Positions 14,602 through 22,800 of a stretch of 22,800 bases of DNA are shown here, piece by piece; positions within the stretch are counted from its first letter, which is position 1, and the number at the start of each line of letters is the position of its first letter. The translations under genes and the position numbers were made by a program. Below the pieces are notes generated by a model, which worked only from the letters and a program-made list of their open reading frames with translations, did no database searches and was not told the DNA's origin. Source of the DNA: a bacterium (GTDB taxonomy: Bacteria; Cyanobacteriota; Vampirovibrionia; Obscuribacterales; Obscuribacteraceae); assembly GCA_030431355.1 (NCBI GenBank), contig JAUIJG010000020.1, positions 1 through 22,800 of the forward strand. The letters run 5' to 3'.

Positions 14602-16425
14602 ATGAAAGTCGCCAATCGTGTTGAGAAGTCCGAAGGTAAACCCAGCAAGAAGCCGGTTGCACTGGAGGAAAAGAGTGGAACCGCTCCCCAGGTCGGTCGA
14701 AAAGAAGTAATCAAGAAATTTCCTGTTAATCCCAATCTGACTGAGTATGAAAAAACCTACGCTACCTTCGACTGGGATAAGGTCAAAGACCAGGTGGACT
14801 GGTTTACCGGTGGAACCATCAACGCTGCTTATAATGCAGTGGATCGTCACCTGACCGATGGTCGAAGAAACAAAGTGGCCCTTTACGCTATCGGTGCAGA
14901 CAACAAGCTTTCTAAACTGACCTTTCAAGATGTTTATGAACAGTCTAATAAAGTAGGCAATGCCCTCAAAAGCCTGGGTGTGGAAAAAGGCGATCGTGTT
15001 TTTGTCTTCCTTCCTCGGGTACCTGAGCTTTATATCAGCACCGTGGCCATTGCCAAGATCGGTGCCATCGCCGGACCGCTCTTCTCCGCCTTTGGTCCCG
15101 ATGCTCTTAAGGACAGGCTTGAGGATTCAGAAGCAAAGGTGATTATCACCAATCCCGCCTTGAAGCCTAAGGTAGATGAGATCTTCAAAGAGCTGCCCAA
15201 CCTTGAATACGTGATCGTGGTTGGCGGTGACGATAAGGATTTGAAAGACCGCGAGTTTAGCTACGAAAAAATGATGGAAGAGTCCAGCGATAGACTGGAA
15301 TGCGAGCGTATGGATCCCGAAGATCCGCTCTATCTTCTTTATACCTCTGGAACAACCGGAAAACCAAAAGGGGTTGTGCATGTCCACAACGACATCATCG
15401 GTCATCATATGACTACCCAGTGGGTGCTGGACCTGAAAGAAGATGATATTTATTGGTGTACGGCTGATCCTGGCTGGGTAACTGGTACTGTCTACGGTAT
15501 CTTCGGCCCCTGGTCCAATGGAATTTCCGTCGTCAGTTATGAAGGGCGATTTGACGCAGACAGCTGGTATGAAGTTATAGACCGTTTGAAAGTGTCTGTC
15601 TGGTATACGGCTCCCACCGCTCTTAGAATGCTTATGAAAGCCGGAGAAGATTCGGTTTATCGCCATAGCCTGGAGAGTCTGCGACATATACTCAGCGTCG
15701 GCGAACCCTTGAACCCTGAAGTTGTCCGCTGGGGAATGAAGGTTTACGGGCTGCCAATCCACGATAACTGGTGGCAGACGGAGACCGGCATGCAGTTGAT
15801 TGCCAACCTACCCTGTATGCCTCTTAAGCCAGGCTCCATGGGTAAACCGCTGCCTGGTGTCTATGCTTCCGTGGTCAATGACGATGGGGAGGAACTTGCT
15901 CCCGGAGAGCTGGGTCGACTCGTGGTCAAGCCTGGTTGGCCTTCAATGCTCAGGCATATTTGGCGCAACCGCGAAAAATTCGAAGAATACTTCAAAATCC
16001 CGGGCTGGTATTTTTCCGGCGACAACGCCTGGAAGGACGAAGAAGGCTATTTCTGGTTTGTCGGTAGAGCTGATGATGTGATCAATACAGCCGGTCACAG
16101 GGTCGGACCGTTCGAGGTTGAGTCGGCTCTGGTTGAGCATAAAGCCGTGGCCGAGGCCGGTGTTATCGGTAAGCCGGACAAAGAGCGCGGCGAGATAATC
16201 AAAGCTTTTATAGTTCTCGCCAATGGTGTGAAAGAGTCGGAGGAGCTTCTTGAAGATATTCGTCTCCATACCAAAAACCAGCTTAGCGCCCATGCTTATC
16301 CCAGAGAGATAGAGGTGAAAGAGAGCCTACCTAAAACCAGGTCGGGCAAAATAATGCGCCGGCTGCTTAAAGCCTGGGAGCTCGGCCTGCCGACAGGAGA
16401 CACTTCATCCCTGGAAGATGACTAA
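14602..16425 (+). CDS. acsA: acetyl-CoA synthetase (AMP-forming)
   Basis: The enzyme activates acetate to acetyl-CoA through acetyl-AMP in the cytoplasm. The 607-residue product shows the adenylate-forming family motifs: LLYTSGTTGKPKGVVH at about 245-260, NWWQTETG, YFSGDNAWKDEEGYFWFVGRADDVIN, and C-terminal PKTRSGKIMRR, whose Lys (about 583) is the catalytic residue commonly silenced by acetylation. Length and the missing long N-terminal domain fit the shorter AcsA type rather than the 650-residue Acs; another short-chain acyl-CoA synthetase is possible. The start is ATG 14602, 5 bases after GGAGG; the upstream in-frame GTG 14584 would place this ribosome binding site inside the gene. The N-terminal 40 residues are Lys/Glu-rich and variable. 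Confidence 0.92.
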   Translation: MKVANRVEKSEGKPSKKPVALEEKSGTAPQVGRKEVIKKFPVNPNLTEYEKTYATFDWDKVKDQVDWFTGGTINAAYNAVDRHLTDGRRNKVALYAIGADNKLSKLTFQDVYEQSNKVGNALKSLGVEKGDRVFVFLPRVPELYISTVAIAKIGAIAGPLFSAFGPDALKDRLEDSEAKVIITNPALKPKVDEIFKELPNLEYVIVVGGDDKDLKDREFSYEKMMEESSDRLECERMDPEDPLYLLYTSGTTGKPKGVVHVHNDIIGHHMTTQWVLDLKEDDIYWCTADPGWVTGTVYGIFGPWSNGISVVSYEGRFDADSWYEVIDRLKVSVWYTAPTALRMLMKAGEDSVYRHSLESLRHILSVGEPLNPEVVRWGMKVYGLPIHDNWWQTETGMQLIANLPCMPLKPGSMGKPLPGVYASVVNDDGEELAPGELGRLVVKPGWPSMLRHIWRNREKFEEYFKIPGWYFSGDNAWKDEEGYFWFVGRADDVINTAGHRVGPFEVESALVEHKAVAEAGVIGKPDKERGEIIKAFIVLANGVKESEELLEDIRLHTKNQLSAHAYPREIEVKESLPKTRSGKIMRRLLKAWELGLPTGDTSSLEDD

Positions 16426-16438
16426 AACTTCTATTCAT

Positions 16439-16474
16439 TAATTAGAGTATTCTCTTCCCTGTAGGCTCTAATTA
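16439..16474. repeat. 9-bp inverted repeat after acs
   Basis: TAATTAGAG (16439-16447) and CTCTAATTA (16466-16474) pair perfectly across 18 bases. No T-run follows on either strand, so it is more like an mRNA 3' structure or a protein-binding dyad than an intrinsic terminator. Confidence 0.45.
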
Positions 16475-16502
16475 GCTGTATTCTAGTGATGACTCTCCTT
16501 GC

Positions 16503-16521
16503 GTATATCTCTTGGATATAC
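16503..16521. promoter_or_regulatory. 7-bp dyad upstream of dnaB, operator-like
   Basis: GTATATC (16503-16509) and GATATAC (16515-16521) form a perfect palindrome with a 5-base centre, about 175 bases before dnaB. The rest of the 16426-16696 gap shows no convincing gene and no clear -35/-10 pair. Confidence 0.3.
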
Positions 16522-16696
16522 TCCTCGTCTCCTTTTACTGGGAAACGAAGAGGGGACAAACTGTTCATTCTTTTCCGGGTACGGAACCTGGTGAGATTTT
16601 GAATTGAACTTTTTGTCTTGTAGGTACGTCATAGCAGTTACGTTATCAGGTGAACAGCCAAATATGGCTCTTGCACTGAACTTAGTCCAATAGAAG

Positions 16697-18061
16697 ATGA
16701 GCACGGATCTAACCCTTTCTGACACCACCCTGGAACGCTTGCCACCCCAGTCTCTGGAGGCGGAGCAAGCTGTTTTGGGCGCCCTTCTGGTTAGTGGTGA
16801 CGGAATTTCCAGAGTTGTTGATCTGCTGGAGCCGGAGTTTTTCTATCGTAAGGCGCATCAAGTAATTTATGCGGCCATGCTTGATCTTTACGAGGATAAC
16901 GAGCCTATAGATATTGTCACCGTCTCGCAGTTTTTGAAAGATGACGGGAAGCTGGAAGGAGTCGGCGGAAAACAATACATAACCGACCTTTCCCTATCCG
17001 TTGCCACCACTGCCAACCTGGAGTACTACGGAAAGGTAGTGCAGGAAAAGGCATTGCTTCGCATGCTTATTAAGGCCGGTACCGAAATCGTCGGCTCTTG
17101 TTATGAAGAGACGGACGCCGAGGTCGCCCTGGACCGTGCCGAGCACATGATCTTCACCCTGGCGCAAAAAAGGGAGATGCAGTCCCTGGTTCATGTCAAA
17201 CATATCGTTGAGGACTCTTTCCAGAGGATCGAAGAGCGTTATGAAAACAGGGATGCGCTGGCCGGAGTGCCATCCGGTTTCTACGACCTGGATGCCATGA
17301 CTTCCGGCTTTCAGCCATCAGACCTGGTGATTCTTGCTGCCAGACCTTCAATGGGTAAAACCGCTTTCGTGCTAAACCTGGCTCAGTATGCGGCGGTGGA
17401 GAAAAACACTCCGGTCGCTATATTCAGTCTTGAGATGTCCAAAGAGTCTCTGGTAATGCGGATGCTTTGCGCCGAGGCTCAGATTGATGCCAACAGGCTC
17501 CGTACCGGTCATATGCATACCACCGATTGGACAAAGCTTGCTGCTGCCATGGGTAGGCTGGGAGAAGCGCCAATTTATATCGATGACTCAGCTCTAGTCA
17601 ATTCTCTGGAAATTCGTGCTAAGTGCCGTCGTCTAAAGGCCGAGAACAACGGTCTTGGAATGGTAATCATCGACTACATTCAGCTCATGCATGGACGAAA
17701 GCAGACCGATAACAGGGTGCAGGAAGTTTCGGAGATCTCACGAAGCTTGAAGACACTGGCTAGAGAGATTGAGGTACCTGTTATCGCTCTATCCCAGCTC
17801 TCCAGGGCTGTGGAAGCTAGACAGAACAAAAGACCGATGCTCTCTGACTTGAGAGAATCCGGCTCAATCGAGCAAGATGCCGACCTTGTTATGTTTATCT
17901 ACAGAGACGAGTACTATAACCCCGAGAGTGAACAACGGGGCGAAGCCGAAATTATTGTAGCCAAACAAAGAAACGGTCCTACCGGCACGGTAGAATTGCT
18001 CTTCCAGAACAGCATCACAAGATTCCTGAACAAAGTACAGAACCAGTATCAAGAAGGCTAG
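16697..18061 (+). CDS. dnaB: replicative DNA helicase DnaB
   Basis: DnaB is the hexameric ATP-driven helicase that unwinds DNA at the replication fork. The 454-residue product has the N-terminal domain (about 13-115, PPQSLEAEQAVLGALL, NEPIDIVTVSQFL), a linker, and the RecA-like C-terminal domain. That domain carries Walker A ARPSMGKT (215-222), Walker B VIIDY (323-327), SQLSRAVE, and DLRESGSIEQDAD, with KQRNGPTG near the end. There is no intein, and the length is normal. The ATG is the first possible start, since an in-frame TAG lies two codons upstream; AGAAG abuts the ATG, an unusually close ribosome binding site. The SGNH hydrolase gene follows after 8 bases. Confidence 0.97.
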   Translation: MSTDLTLSDTTLERLPPQSLEAEQAVLGALLVSGDGISRVVDLLEPEFFYRKAHQVIYAAMLDLYEDNEPIDIVTVSQFLKDDGKLEGVGGKQYITDLSLSVATTANLEYYGKVVQEKALLRMLIKAGTEIVGSCYEETDAEVALDRAEHMIFTLAQKREMQSLVHVKHIVEDSFQRIEERYENRDALAGVPSGFYDLDAMTSGFQPSDLVILAARPSMGKTAFVLNLAQYAAVEKNTPVAIFSLEMSKESLVMRMLCAEAQIDANRLRTGHMHTTDWTKLAAAMGRLGEAPIYIDDSALVNSLEIRAKCRRLKAENNGLGMVIIDYIQLMHGRKQTDNRVQEVSEISRSLKTLAREIEVPVIALSQLSRAVEARQNKRPMLSDLRESGSIEQDADLVMFIYRDEYYNPESEQRGEAEIIVAKQRNGPTGTVELLFQNSITRFLNKVQNQYQEG

Positions 18062-18069
18062 GAAGGCTT

Positions 18070-18894
18070 TTGAAGACCTTTTCCAAATATTGGGGGCTTA
18101 TCTCTGTAGTATCACTTATGATACTGGCTGCGATCCTGGTGAGGCAATCTATGAAAAGCAATACCTATTCTGATTTCTTCTCTCCTCATTTGATTGAAGC
18201 TAAAGATCCGGTTCAGGATCTTCCTCCCCTGCTCAAGGAAGTCGATACAATCTCCTGCGTTGGTGACAGCATCACCTATTCAAATGGCGATGGAACCGGC
18301 TATCCTTCCCGGTTGAGTCAGTATTTAGCAGTTCTCTTTCCTGACTCCAAATTTACTGTTTTGAACAAAGGCATCAGCGGTGAACATTCCCATGAGATGT
18401 TGGCTCGATTTCAGGAGGATGCCATCGATACCGGTGCACAGCTGATTATCATCTTTGCCGGCACCAACGACGTCGGTCATGGCTTCTCAAATCAATACCC
18501 GGACGGCGACGGGCCTCGTGGGACTTCACTTCCCGACTATTTGAAGAGCATGGCTCAGATGATTGATTTGGCTCAAGGGGCTAAGCGAAGAGTTATTGTC
18601 GTGACACCGCCGACTATTTTTGAAGACGCAAAGAATCCCATGGATATGAAACTGGATGAATATTGTCAGGCCCTGAGGAAGCTGGCTGAGGAGAAGGCTG
18701 TGCCGGTGGCGGATGTAAGAAAAGCATACCTGGAGATTTTTACCGCTTATCGAAATACCTGTGATGCTAAAGATTATTTGCTCACCGTAGATGGTGTCCA
18801 TCCTAATTCACTGGGTAATAAGATAGTCACAGAATGTGTTCTCAGTAGCCTTGGTATAACGGCTGATTCCAGGCGGAACGTGATCAAATACTGA
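18070..18894 (+). CDS. membrane-anchored SGNH/GDSL hydrolase
   Basis: The 274-residue product has an N-terminal hydrophobic helix (about 8-25) acting as signal anchor, then the four SGNH blocks. These are GDSIT (Ser67), NKGISGE (Gly block), GTND (Asn133) and DGVHPN (Asp241, His244). This is the esterase/lipase-like fold of GDSL enzymes, acting outside the membrane on an unknown ester, perhaps an acetylated cell-wall or envelope sugar. The start is TTG 18070, with AGGAAGG directly upstream overlapping the dnaB stop region; no in-frame ATG gives the anchor. The 8-base gap suggests co-transcription with dnaB, which looks like chance adjacency rather than shared function. Confidence 0.88.
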   Translation: MKTFSKYWGLISVVSLMILAAILVRQSMKSNTYSDFFSPHLIEAKDPVQDLPPLLKEVDTISCVGDSITYSNGDGTGYPSRLSQYLAVLFPDSKFTVLNKGISGEHSHEMLARFQEDAIDTGAQLIIIFAGTNDVGHGFSNQYPDGDGPRGTSLPDYLKSMAQMIDLAQGAKRRVIVVTPPTIFEDAKNPMDMKLDEYCQALRKLAEEKAVPVADVRKAYLEIFTAYRNTCDAKDYLLTVDGVHPNSLGNKIVTECVLSSLGITADSRRNVIKY

Positions 18895-18900
18895 CTTTGT

Positions 18901-19449
18901 TCACTCTCTTTCCGGTTCTTTGCCAAGTCCTTCCACTCTATGTTTTTCCGCCAGGTTATGATCAATCAACTCGAGGGCTTGCCAGGCAAACGCTCGAGTT
19001 TCGAAGTCTTTATCCTTTGTCGCTTCCGCAAGTGCTGGACCGGCTTTCTTCAAGTCGAGATTTTTCGCCACTTCCGGTCTGTCTGCCAATCGAGAAAATA
19101 CGAGAGAAGCATTTCTTCGGAGTTTGGTATTCTTCTCCTTTAAGAGAGCGATCAAGCTCTCTATGCCCTTGTCTCCTGCATTTCCGTATTTATAGACAAT
19201 CAGTCTTTTTTTGATGTCTTCGAGATCTGGACTGCTATCGGAGCGACAGATGCCGCTCAAGCGCATGTCCATGGTTTTCAGCTCTTCTCTAAGACCATCG
19301 AGATCCCCGGGTAAGCTCTTTTCGATTTTTATTCCGGCTTCATATTCGCCAGGCTCTAAGACTACTTTGTATCCTTCATCCTTTGCTAAAAGACCTGAAG
19401 TGAGAAACATAACTATTGAAAATAGTGCCAGTGGGATTATCCATTTCAT
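18901..19449 (-). CDS. exported HEAT-repeat-like protein
   Basis: The 182-residue product starts with a signal peptide (MKWIIPLALFSIVMFLTSGLLA, cleavage near residue 22). It continues with helical pairs typical of HEAT-type repeats: DKGIESLIALLKEKNTKLRRNASLVFSRLAD and AGPALAEATKDKDFETRAFAWQALELID. Such repeats form protein-binding solenoids; there is no enzymatic motif. The start is ATG 19449 because AGGAGGTGA lies about 8 bases upstream; a longer frame to 19500 would bury this site. It is downstream of katG on the same strand and has its own promoter. Its ribosome binding site is one arm of a perfect inverted repeat. It converges with the SGNH gene, 6 bases apart. Confidence 0.78.
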   Translation of the reverse strand: MKWIIPLALFSIVMFLTSGLLAKDEGYKVVLEPGEYEAGIKIEKSLPGDLDGLREELKTMDMRLSGICRSDSSPDLEDIKKRLIVYKYGNAGDKGIESLIALLKEKNTKLRRNASLVFSRLADRPEVAKNLDLKKAGPALAEATKDKDFETRAFAWQALELIDHNLAEKHRVEGLGKEPERE

Positions 19450-19452
19450 AGA

Positions 19453-19548
19453 GAAATTCACCTCCTGGATGATAATAGAGACAAGGCAATTGGGGCGCAA
19501 TAGGGTTTGCCCGGATCTTGGTTGTCTTTTTTTCAGGAGGTGAATTTC
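19453..19548 (-). repeat. 15-bp perfect inverted repeat: Shine-Dalgarno and anti-Shine-Dalgarno arms
   Basis: On the minus strand, GAAATTCACCTCCTG (19548-19534) lies just after the katG stop. CAGGAGGTGAATTTC (19467-19453) is the ribosome binding site of the next gene. The arms are perfectly complementary, 66 bases apart, with the promoter of the second gene between them. Confidence 0.85.
19472..19500 (-). promoter_or_regulatory. promoter of the HEAT-like protein gene
   Basis: On the minus strand, TTGCGC (19500-19495), a 17-base spacer and TATTAT (19477-19472) predict a transcript starting near 19466. That is at the edge of the AGGAGG site, giving a leader of about 17 bases that lacks the anti-Shine-Dalgarno arm. 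Confidence 0.6.
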
Positions 19549-19566
19549 AGAGTAACTCTTTTTTCG

Positions 19567-21837
19567 TTAGATCTTCTGACCGTTTTCGTAACGGTCAAGA
19601 TTCATTACCTTTGTCCAGGCTGAGATGAAGTCTTTGACGAACTTCTCTTTAGCATCATCGGCTGCGTATACTTCTGCCACCGCTCTCAGTTCGGAGTTAG
19701 AGCCGAAGATTAGGTCCACAGAAGTGGCAGTCCACTTCTTATCGCCGGACTTTCTATCGAGCCCTTCATAAACTCCATCCGCGCCATCGGACTTTTTCCA
19801 TTTGGTGGACATATCCAACAGGTTGACGAAGAAGTCGTTGCTCAAAGAGCCAGGGCGATCGGTGAAGACACCGTGTTTAGCTTTTCCGCTGTTGGCATCG
19901 AGGGCTCTCATGCCGCCGACCAGGACAGTCATTTCAGGCACCGTGAGATTGAGCATACTGGCTCTATCAACAAGCATTTCGGTCGGTTTTTGCAATGCAG
20001 CTTTTGTGAAGTAGTTGCGGAAACCATCGGCCTTAGGTTCTAGAGCTTTGAACGATTCCACATCGGTCTTCTCCTGGGTGGCATCGGCACGACCTGGTTT
20101 GAAAGGTACTTTCACGCCCTTATGACCAGCATCTTGCGCAGCCTTCTCTATGGCTGCAGCCCCTGCTAAAACTATGGTGTCGGCAAGCGAGATCTGTTTG
20201 CCGTCTTTCAGTTCACCGTTGAATTCCTTGCGTACTTCCTCCAACTTCTTAAGAACTTTTGCTAGCTCTGCCGGGTCGTTTGCCGCCCAGTCTTTCTGGG
20301 GAGCCAGGCTGATACGTGCACCGTTAGCACCACCACGAAGATCGGAAGAGCGGAAACTAGCGGCGGATGCCCAGGCTGTTCTCACCAAATCCGGTACTGA
20401 AAGGCCGGATTCAAGAATCTTCTTCTTCATGGACTGAATATCGCTTTCCGATATCAACTTATAGTCGACATCAGGAACCGGATCTTGCCAGAGAAGCTCG
20501 GCTTGCGGCACTTCTATTCCCAGGTAACGTTCTTTTGGTCCCATGTCTCTATGGGTCAATTTGAACCAGGCTTTGGCGAACGCTTTTTCAAATTCATCAG
20601 GATTTTTTCTAAATCGCTGGGCAATTTCTTTATACTTAGGATCTGTCTTCAGGGATAGGTCAGTGGTGAACATCATCGGAGGATGTTTTTTCCCTTTGAC
20701 ATGCGCGTCGGGTACCATCGACTCTGTGGATTTGTCTTTTGGCTTCCACTGAGTCGCACCGGCAGGGCTCTTCACTTGCTCCCACTCGTAGTCGAAAAGG
20801 TTATCGAGATAGCTGCTGGACCATTTAATCGGTTTTGCCGACCATGCGCCTTCCAGACCACTGGTCATGGTGTCTTCAGCATTACCTTTACCGCATTTGT
20901 TCATCCATCCAAAGCCTTGCTCTTCAATGGGTGCAGCACCCGGGTCGGGTCCGAGGCAACTGGCTTTGACCGCACCGTGGGATTTACCAAAGGTGTGACC
21001 ACCGGCAATCAACGCCACAGTTTCCTCGTCGTTCATCGCCATGCGACCAAAGGTATCGCGAATGTCTTTGACCGCAGCTGCGGGATCCGGCTTTCCGTTA
21101 GGACCTTCCGGATTAACATATATAAGTCCCATCTGAACGGCTGCTAACGGGTTGTCCAGATCTCTCTTACCTGTGTAGCGCTTGTCACCCAGCCATGTCT
21201 TCTCCGGACCCCAGTAAACCAGGTCCGGCTGCCAGTCATCAGCTCTCCCTCCGGCGAAGCCGAAGGTTTTGACGCCCATGTTTTCCAGCGCTACATTTCC
21301 TGTGAGAACCATCAAATCTCCCCAGGAAATTTTACGACCATATTTTTTCTTGATCGGCCAGAGAAGTCTTCTAGCCTTGTCGAGGTTAGCGTTGTCCGGC
21401 CAACTGTTGAGTGGTTCAAAACGCTGTTGGGCACCATCGGCGCCACCGCGTCCATCACCCAATCGATATGTGCCTGCAGCGTGCCAGGCCATGCGGATGA
21501 AGAATGGGCCATAGTTGCCGTAGTCAGCAGGCCACCAGGCTTGAGAAGTGGTCAAAAGGTCATTAATGTCTTTCTTCACTGCTTTGAGGTCCAGGCTCTT
21601 GAACTCCTTAACATAGTCGAAGTCCCTGCCAAGGGGATTAGCCATGGTCTCATTCTTGCGGAGTTCACTTAGATCCAATCTTTGGGGCCACCAGAACTCT
21701 AGAGACTTTGGATCTCCATGGGAATTTGTTTTGGCACTTTCCTCTGCCAAAGCAATAGTGCCTGAGGTACTTGGAAGTATTGTGCCTGCTAAAAGAAGAA
21801 CTGTTGCTGCGGTTTTTAAGAACTTACCTGGTCTCAT
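19567..21837 (-). CDS. katG: catalase-peroxidase with signal peptide
   Basis: This heme enzyme removes hydrogen peroxide by catalase and peroxidase reactions. The mature part aligns along its whole length with M. tuberculosis KatG (from memory): distal Arg115, Trp118 and His119 in [14 protein letters not shown], the Tyr in [12 protein letters not shown] and the Met in [10 protein letters not shown] (both, with the Trp, of the Met-Tyr-Trp adduct), and proximal His in [10 protein letters not shown]. The C-terminal half is the usual inactive duplicate. The product starts with an export signal ([22 protein letters not shown]..., cleavage near IALA|EE, residue 31), which standard cytoplasmic KatG lacks; a periplasmic form such as KatP of E. 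coli O157 is the precedent. The start is ATG 21837, 5 bases after GGAG; a frame extending to 21912 is upstream sequence. No strong terminator follows its stop. Confidence 0.96.
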   Translation of the reverse strand: MRPGKFLKTAATVLLLAGTILPSTSGTIALAEESAKTNSHGDPKSLEFWWPQRLDLSELRKNETMANPLGRDFDYVKEFKSLDLKAVKKDINDLLTTSQAWWPADYGNYGPFFIRMAWHAAGTYRLGDGRGGADGAQQRFEPLNSWPDNANLDKARRLLWPIKKKYGRKISWGDLMVLTGNVALENMGVKTFGFAGGRADDWQPDLVYWGPEKTWLGDKRYTGKRDLDNPLAAVQMGLIYVNPEGPNGKPDPAAAVKDIRDTFGRMAMNDEETVALIAGGHTFGKSHGAVKASCLGPDPGAAPIEEQGFGWMNKCGKGNAEDTMTSGLEGAWSAKPIKWSSSYLDNLFDYEWEQVKSPAGATQWKPKDKSTESMVPDAHVKGKKHPPMMFTTDLSLKTDPKYKEIAQRFRKNPDEFEKAFAKAWFKLTHRDMGPKERYLGIEVPQAELLWQDPVPDVDYKLISESDIQSMKKKILESGLSVPDLVRTAWASAASFRSSDLRGGANGARISLAPQKDWAANDPAELAKVLKKLEEVRKEFNGELKDGKQISLADTIVLAGAAAIEKAAQDAGHKGVKVPFKPGRADATQEKTDVESFKALEPKADGFRNYFTKAALQKPTEMLVDRASMLNLTVPEMTVLVGGMRALDANSGKAKHGVFTDRPGSLSNDFFVNLLDMSTKWKKSDGADGVYEGLDRKSGDKKWTATSVDLIFGSNSELRAVAEVYAADDAKEKFVKDFISAWTKVMNLDRYENGQKI

Positions 21838-21945
21838 AGTTTCTCCAAAAATCTTACAATGAACGAAGACAGCTGCGCGGGAATAGGTCCGGCAGCGCCT
21901 AGATTTTAGCACCCTGAAGCAAATAGATCCGTCATACCTCTGGAC

Positions 21946-21960
21946 TTAGACTTATTCTAA
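21946..21960 (-). promoter_or_regulatory. PerR/Fur-type operator candidate upstream of katG
   Basis: On the minus strand this reads TTAGAATAAGTCTAA, a palindrome with 5-bp arms (TTAGA/TCTAA). As I recall the Per box (TTAGAATTATTCTAA-like), it differs at two of 15 positions. It lies about 110 bases before katG, and TAGAAT within it could be a -10. PerR commonly controls peroxide-defence genes. Confidence 0.4.
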
Positions 21961-22017
21961 TGTTCGGGAATGGTTTTGAATTTTTCGCAACGGAATGACC
22001 GCAGGCGTTTAACCTGG

Positions 22018-22047
22018 TTGAGTTTGTGACGACAGCGCCGGTATAAT
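22018..22047 (+). promoter_or_regulatory. promoter of the three-helix membrane protein gene
   Basis: TTGAGT (22018-22023), an 18-base spacer and a perfect TATAAT (22042-22047) predict a start near 22054, just before GGAGG at 22057-22061. Confidence 0.65.
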
Positions 22048-22069
22048 TTTAGCTTCGGAGGAAGAAACT

Positions 22070-22780
22070 TTGGCGGTTAGACATAAACAGGACTACGTGC
22101 TGGTCGGCTTGTTCTTTGTGGCAATTTTGGCTGCTGTCGCCGTTCTCAGCCCCGAAACTCTGGGAAAGGAGCTTGGCAAGATAAAGTTCGCCTGTTTCAT
22201 GACCCTTTCTGTTGCCGTAATAGGTGCTTTCCTGGACACGATAATCAAATTGTCCATGGGTCTTTCAAAGGAAGAAAAGTCAGTTGGAAGTAGTCCTTTG
22301 CTCTTCCTTACCCTAAATTTACCGAGTGATTTGGCGTTCAATTATTGTGTGAACACTTTACGTGAGCTGCCCGGCTACAAAGTTACCACTCTTGATCCCG
22401 ACCAAGGTGTTATACAAGCTCTGAAAGTAGGGCGATGGTCCAACCAGGAAGTGATATCCATAGCCTTGATACCCGAGGGGCAAATGAAGACCCGAATGGA
22501 ATTGCTCAGCCTCAATCAAAATGTGGTTCAGTTTTTTGATTTTGGTAGGAACATAGCCAATGTTCGTGAGATTGAAACTGGAATCAAGAAGTTCATGAAA
22601 CCGCAAAACCGCTTACTAAAATCTAGTATTGATACCGCCAGTAAGGCTTCTGAAGGTATTATTGTAGTGGAGAAGAGGTCCACTTTTGGCTTCTGGAGCT
22701 CAATTATGGGAACAGCTAAAGCTATGCTTTTGGTATTGTCAGTAGTGTTACTGGTCGCCCTGGGGCGCTCTTTCTTTTAG
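22070..22780 (+). CDS. three-helix membrane protein with cytoplasmic beta-rich domain, function unknown
   Basis: The 236-residue product has membrane helices at about 8-26, 40-62 and 213-232. A soluble domain lies between the second and third (about 75-180): LFLTLNLPSDLAFNYCVNTLRELPGYKVTTLDPDQGVIQALK, ISIALIP, TRMELLS and FGRNIANVREIETGIKKF. The 'aLr.l.gy.v...d...g.I.A' and 'D.GrN..Ni..i...i' pattern occurs in many small bacterial domains of unknown role that bind or sense at the membrane; I cannot name it further. The start is TTG 22070, 8 bases after GGAGG, with a good promoter. It is divergent from katG with a shared 232-base control region. Confidence 0.8.
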   Translation: MAVRHKQDYVLVGLFFVAILAAVAVLSPETLGKELGKIKFACFMTLSVAVIGAFLDTIIKLSMGLSKEEKSVGSSPLLFLTLNLPSDLAFNYCVNTLRELPGYKVTTLDPDQGVIQALKVGRWSNQEVISIALIPEGQMKTRMELLSLNQNVVQFFDFGRNIANVREIETGIKKFMKPQNRLLKSSIDTASKASEGIIVVEKRSTFGFWSSIMGTAKAMLLVLSVVLLVALGRSFF

Positions 22781-22800
22781 TTCTTGTAGCAGCAACCACT

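Noticed and set aside
16483..16728. 81-residue minus-strand ORF upstream of dnaB
   Set aside because: No ribosome binding site, it overlaps the dnaB start, and it has no recognisable feature.
20683..21147. 154-residue plus-strand ORF
   Set aside because: It is antisense to the conserved core of katG, with no ribosome binding site or domain; a shadow frame.
1..22800. CRISPR arrays, tRNA/rRNA genes, transposases, attachment-site repeats
   Set aside because: Looked for by eye on both strands; nothing with the required repeats or conserved structure was found. The left border of the possible mobile element lies outside the window.

Overview
This is a gene-dense bacterial window (about 50% GC by eye, clear AGGAG/GGAGG ribosome binding sites, several TTG and GTG starts, TGA in use as an ordinary stop). 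The mix of many kinesin-light-chain-type TPR proteins, secreted proline-rich proteins and cyanobacteria-like housekeeping enzymes reminds me of the non-photosynthetic sisters of Cyanobacteria (Melainabacteria/Vampirovibrionia, Obscuribacterales-like). That placement is an impression from gene content, not a demonstrated assignment.

Region 1 (1-3650) is a plus-strand operon that looks foreign to the rest. It starts with the 3' end of an RNA polymerase beta-subunit gene whose product carries an acidic tail of about 225 residues and lacks a normally conserved active-centre histidine. It is followed not by rpoC but by an exported two-helix membrane protein, an exported helical protein and a winged-helix protein of replication-relaxation type. 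The last three resemble a plasmid or conjugative module. The operon ends at a hairpin terminator.

Region 2 (3670-7791) is on the minus strand: a small TPR protein, a 595-residue protein made of six carboxypeptidase-regulatory-like beta-sandwich repeats without a signal peptide, and folC. A divergent control region with overlapping dyads separates folC from a plus-strand Nudix hydrolase.

Region 3 (7792-14416) holds the Nudix hydrolase, a small two-helix membrane protein with a perfect terminator, an exported alpha/beta hydrolase, and, convergent to it, a gene that is easy to miss. An ArsC/Spx-type thioredoxin-fold protein (10417 to 10064, minus) has an in-frame TGA exactly where the first cysteine of its CxxC motif belongs, with a bacterial SECIS-like hairpin just downstream, its own promoter, and a terminator embedded antisense in the neighbouring hydrolase gene. 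I read it as a selenoprotein. Next come an 866-residue TPR/proline-rich/membrane protein with a pseudopilin-like segment, an exported NlpC/P60-like protein and another TPR protein.

Region 4 (14602-18894) is housekeeping: acetyl-CoA synthetase, replicative helicase DnaB, and an SGNH hydrolase in a likely operon with dnaB.

Region 5 (18901-22780) has a minus-strand pair: katG encoding a catalase-peroxidase with a signal peptide, and downstream a small exported HEAT-like protein. Between them a perfect 15-bp inverted repeat would hide the ribosome binding site of the second gene in any transcript that reads through from katG, but not in a transcript from its own promoter. A PerR/Fur-like box lies upstream of katG, and a divergent three-helix membrane protein ends the window.

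No rRNA, tRNA, CRISPR array or transposase was seen. No gap between genes exceeds 300 bases once the selenoprotein gene is drawn at full length.
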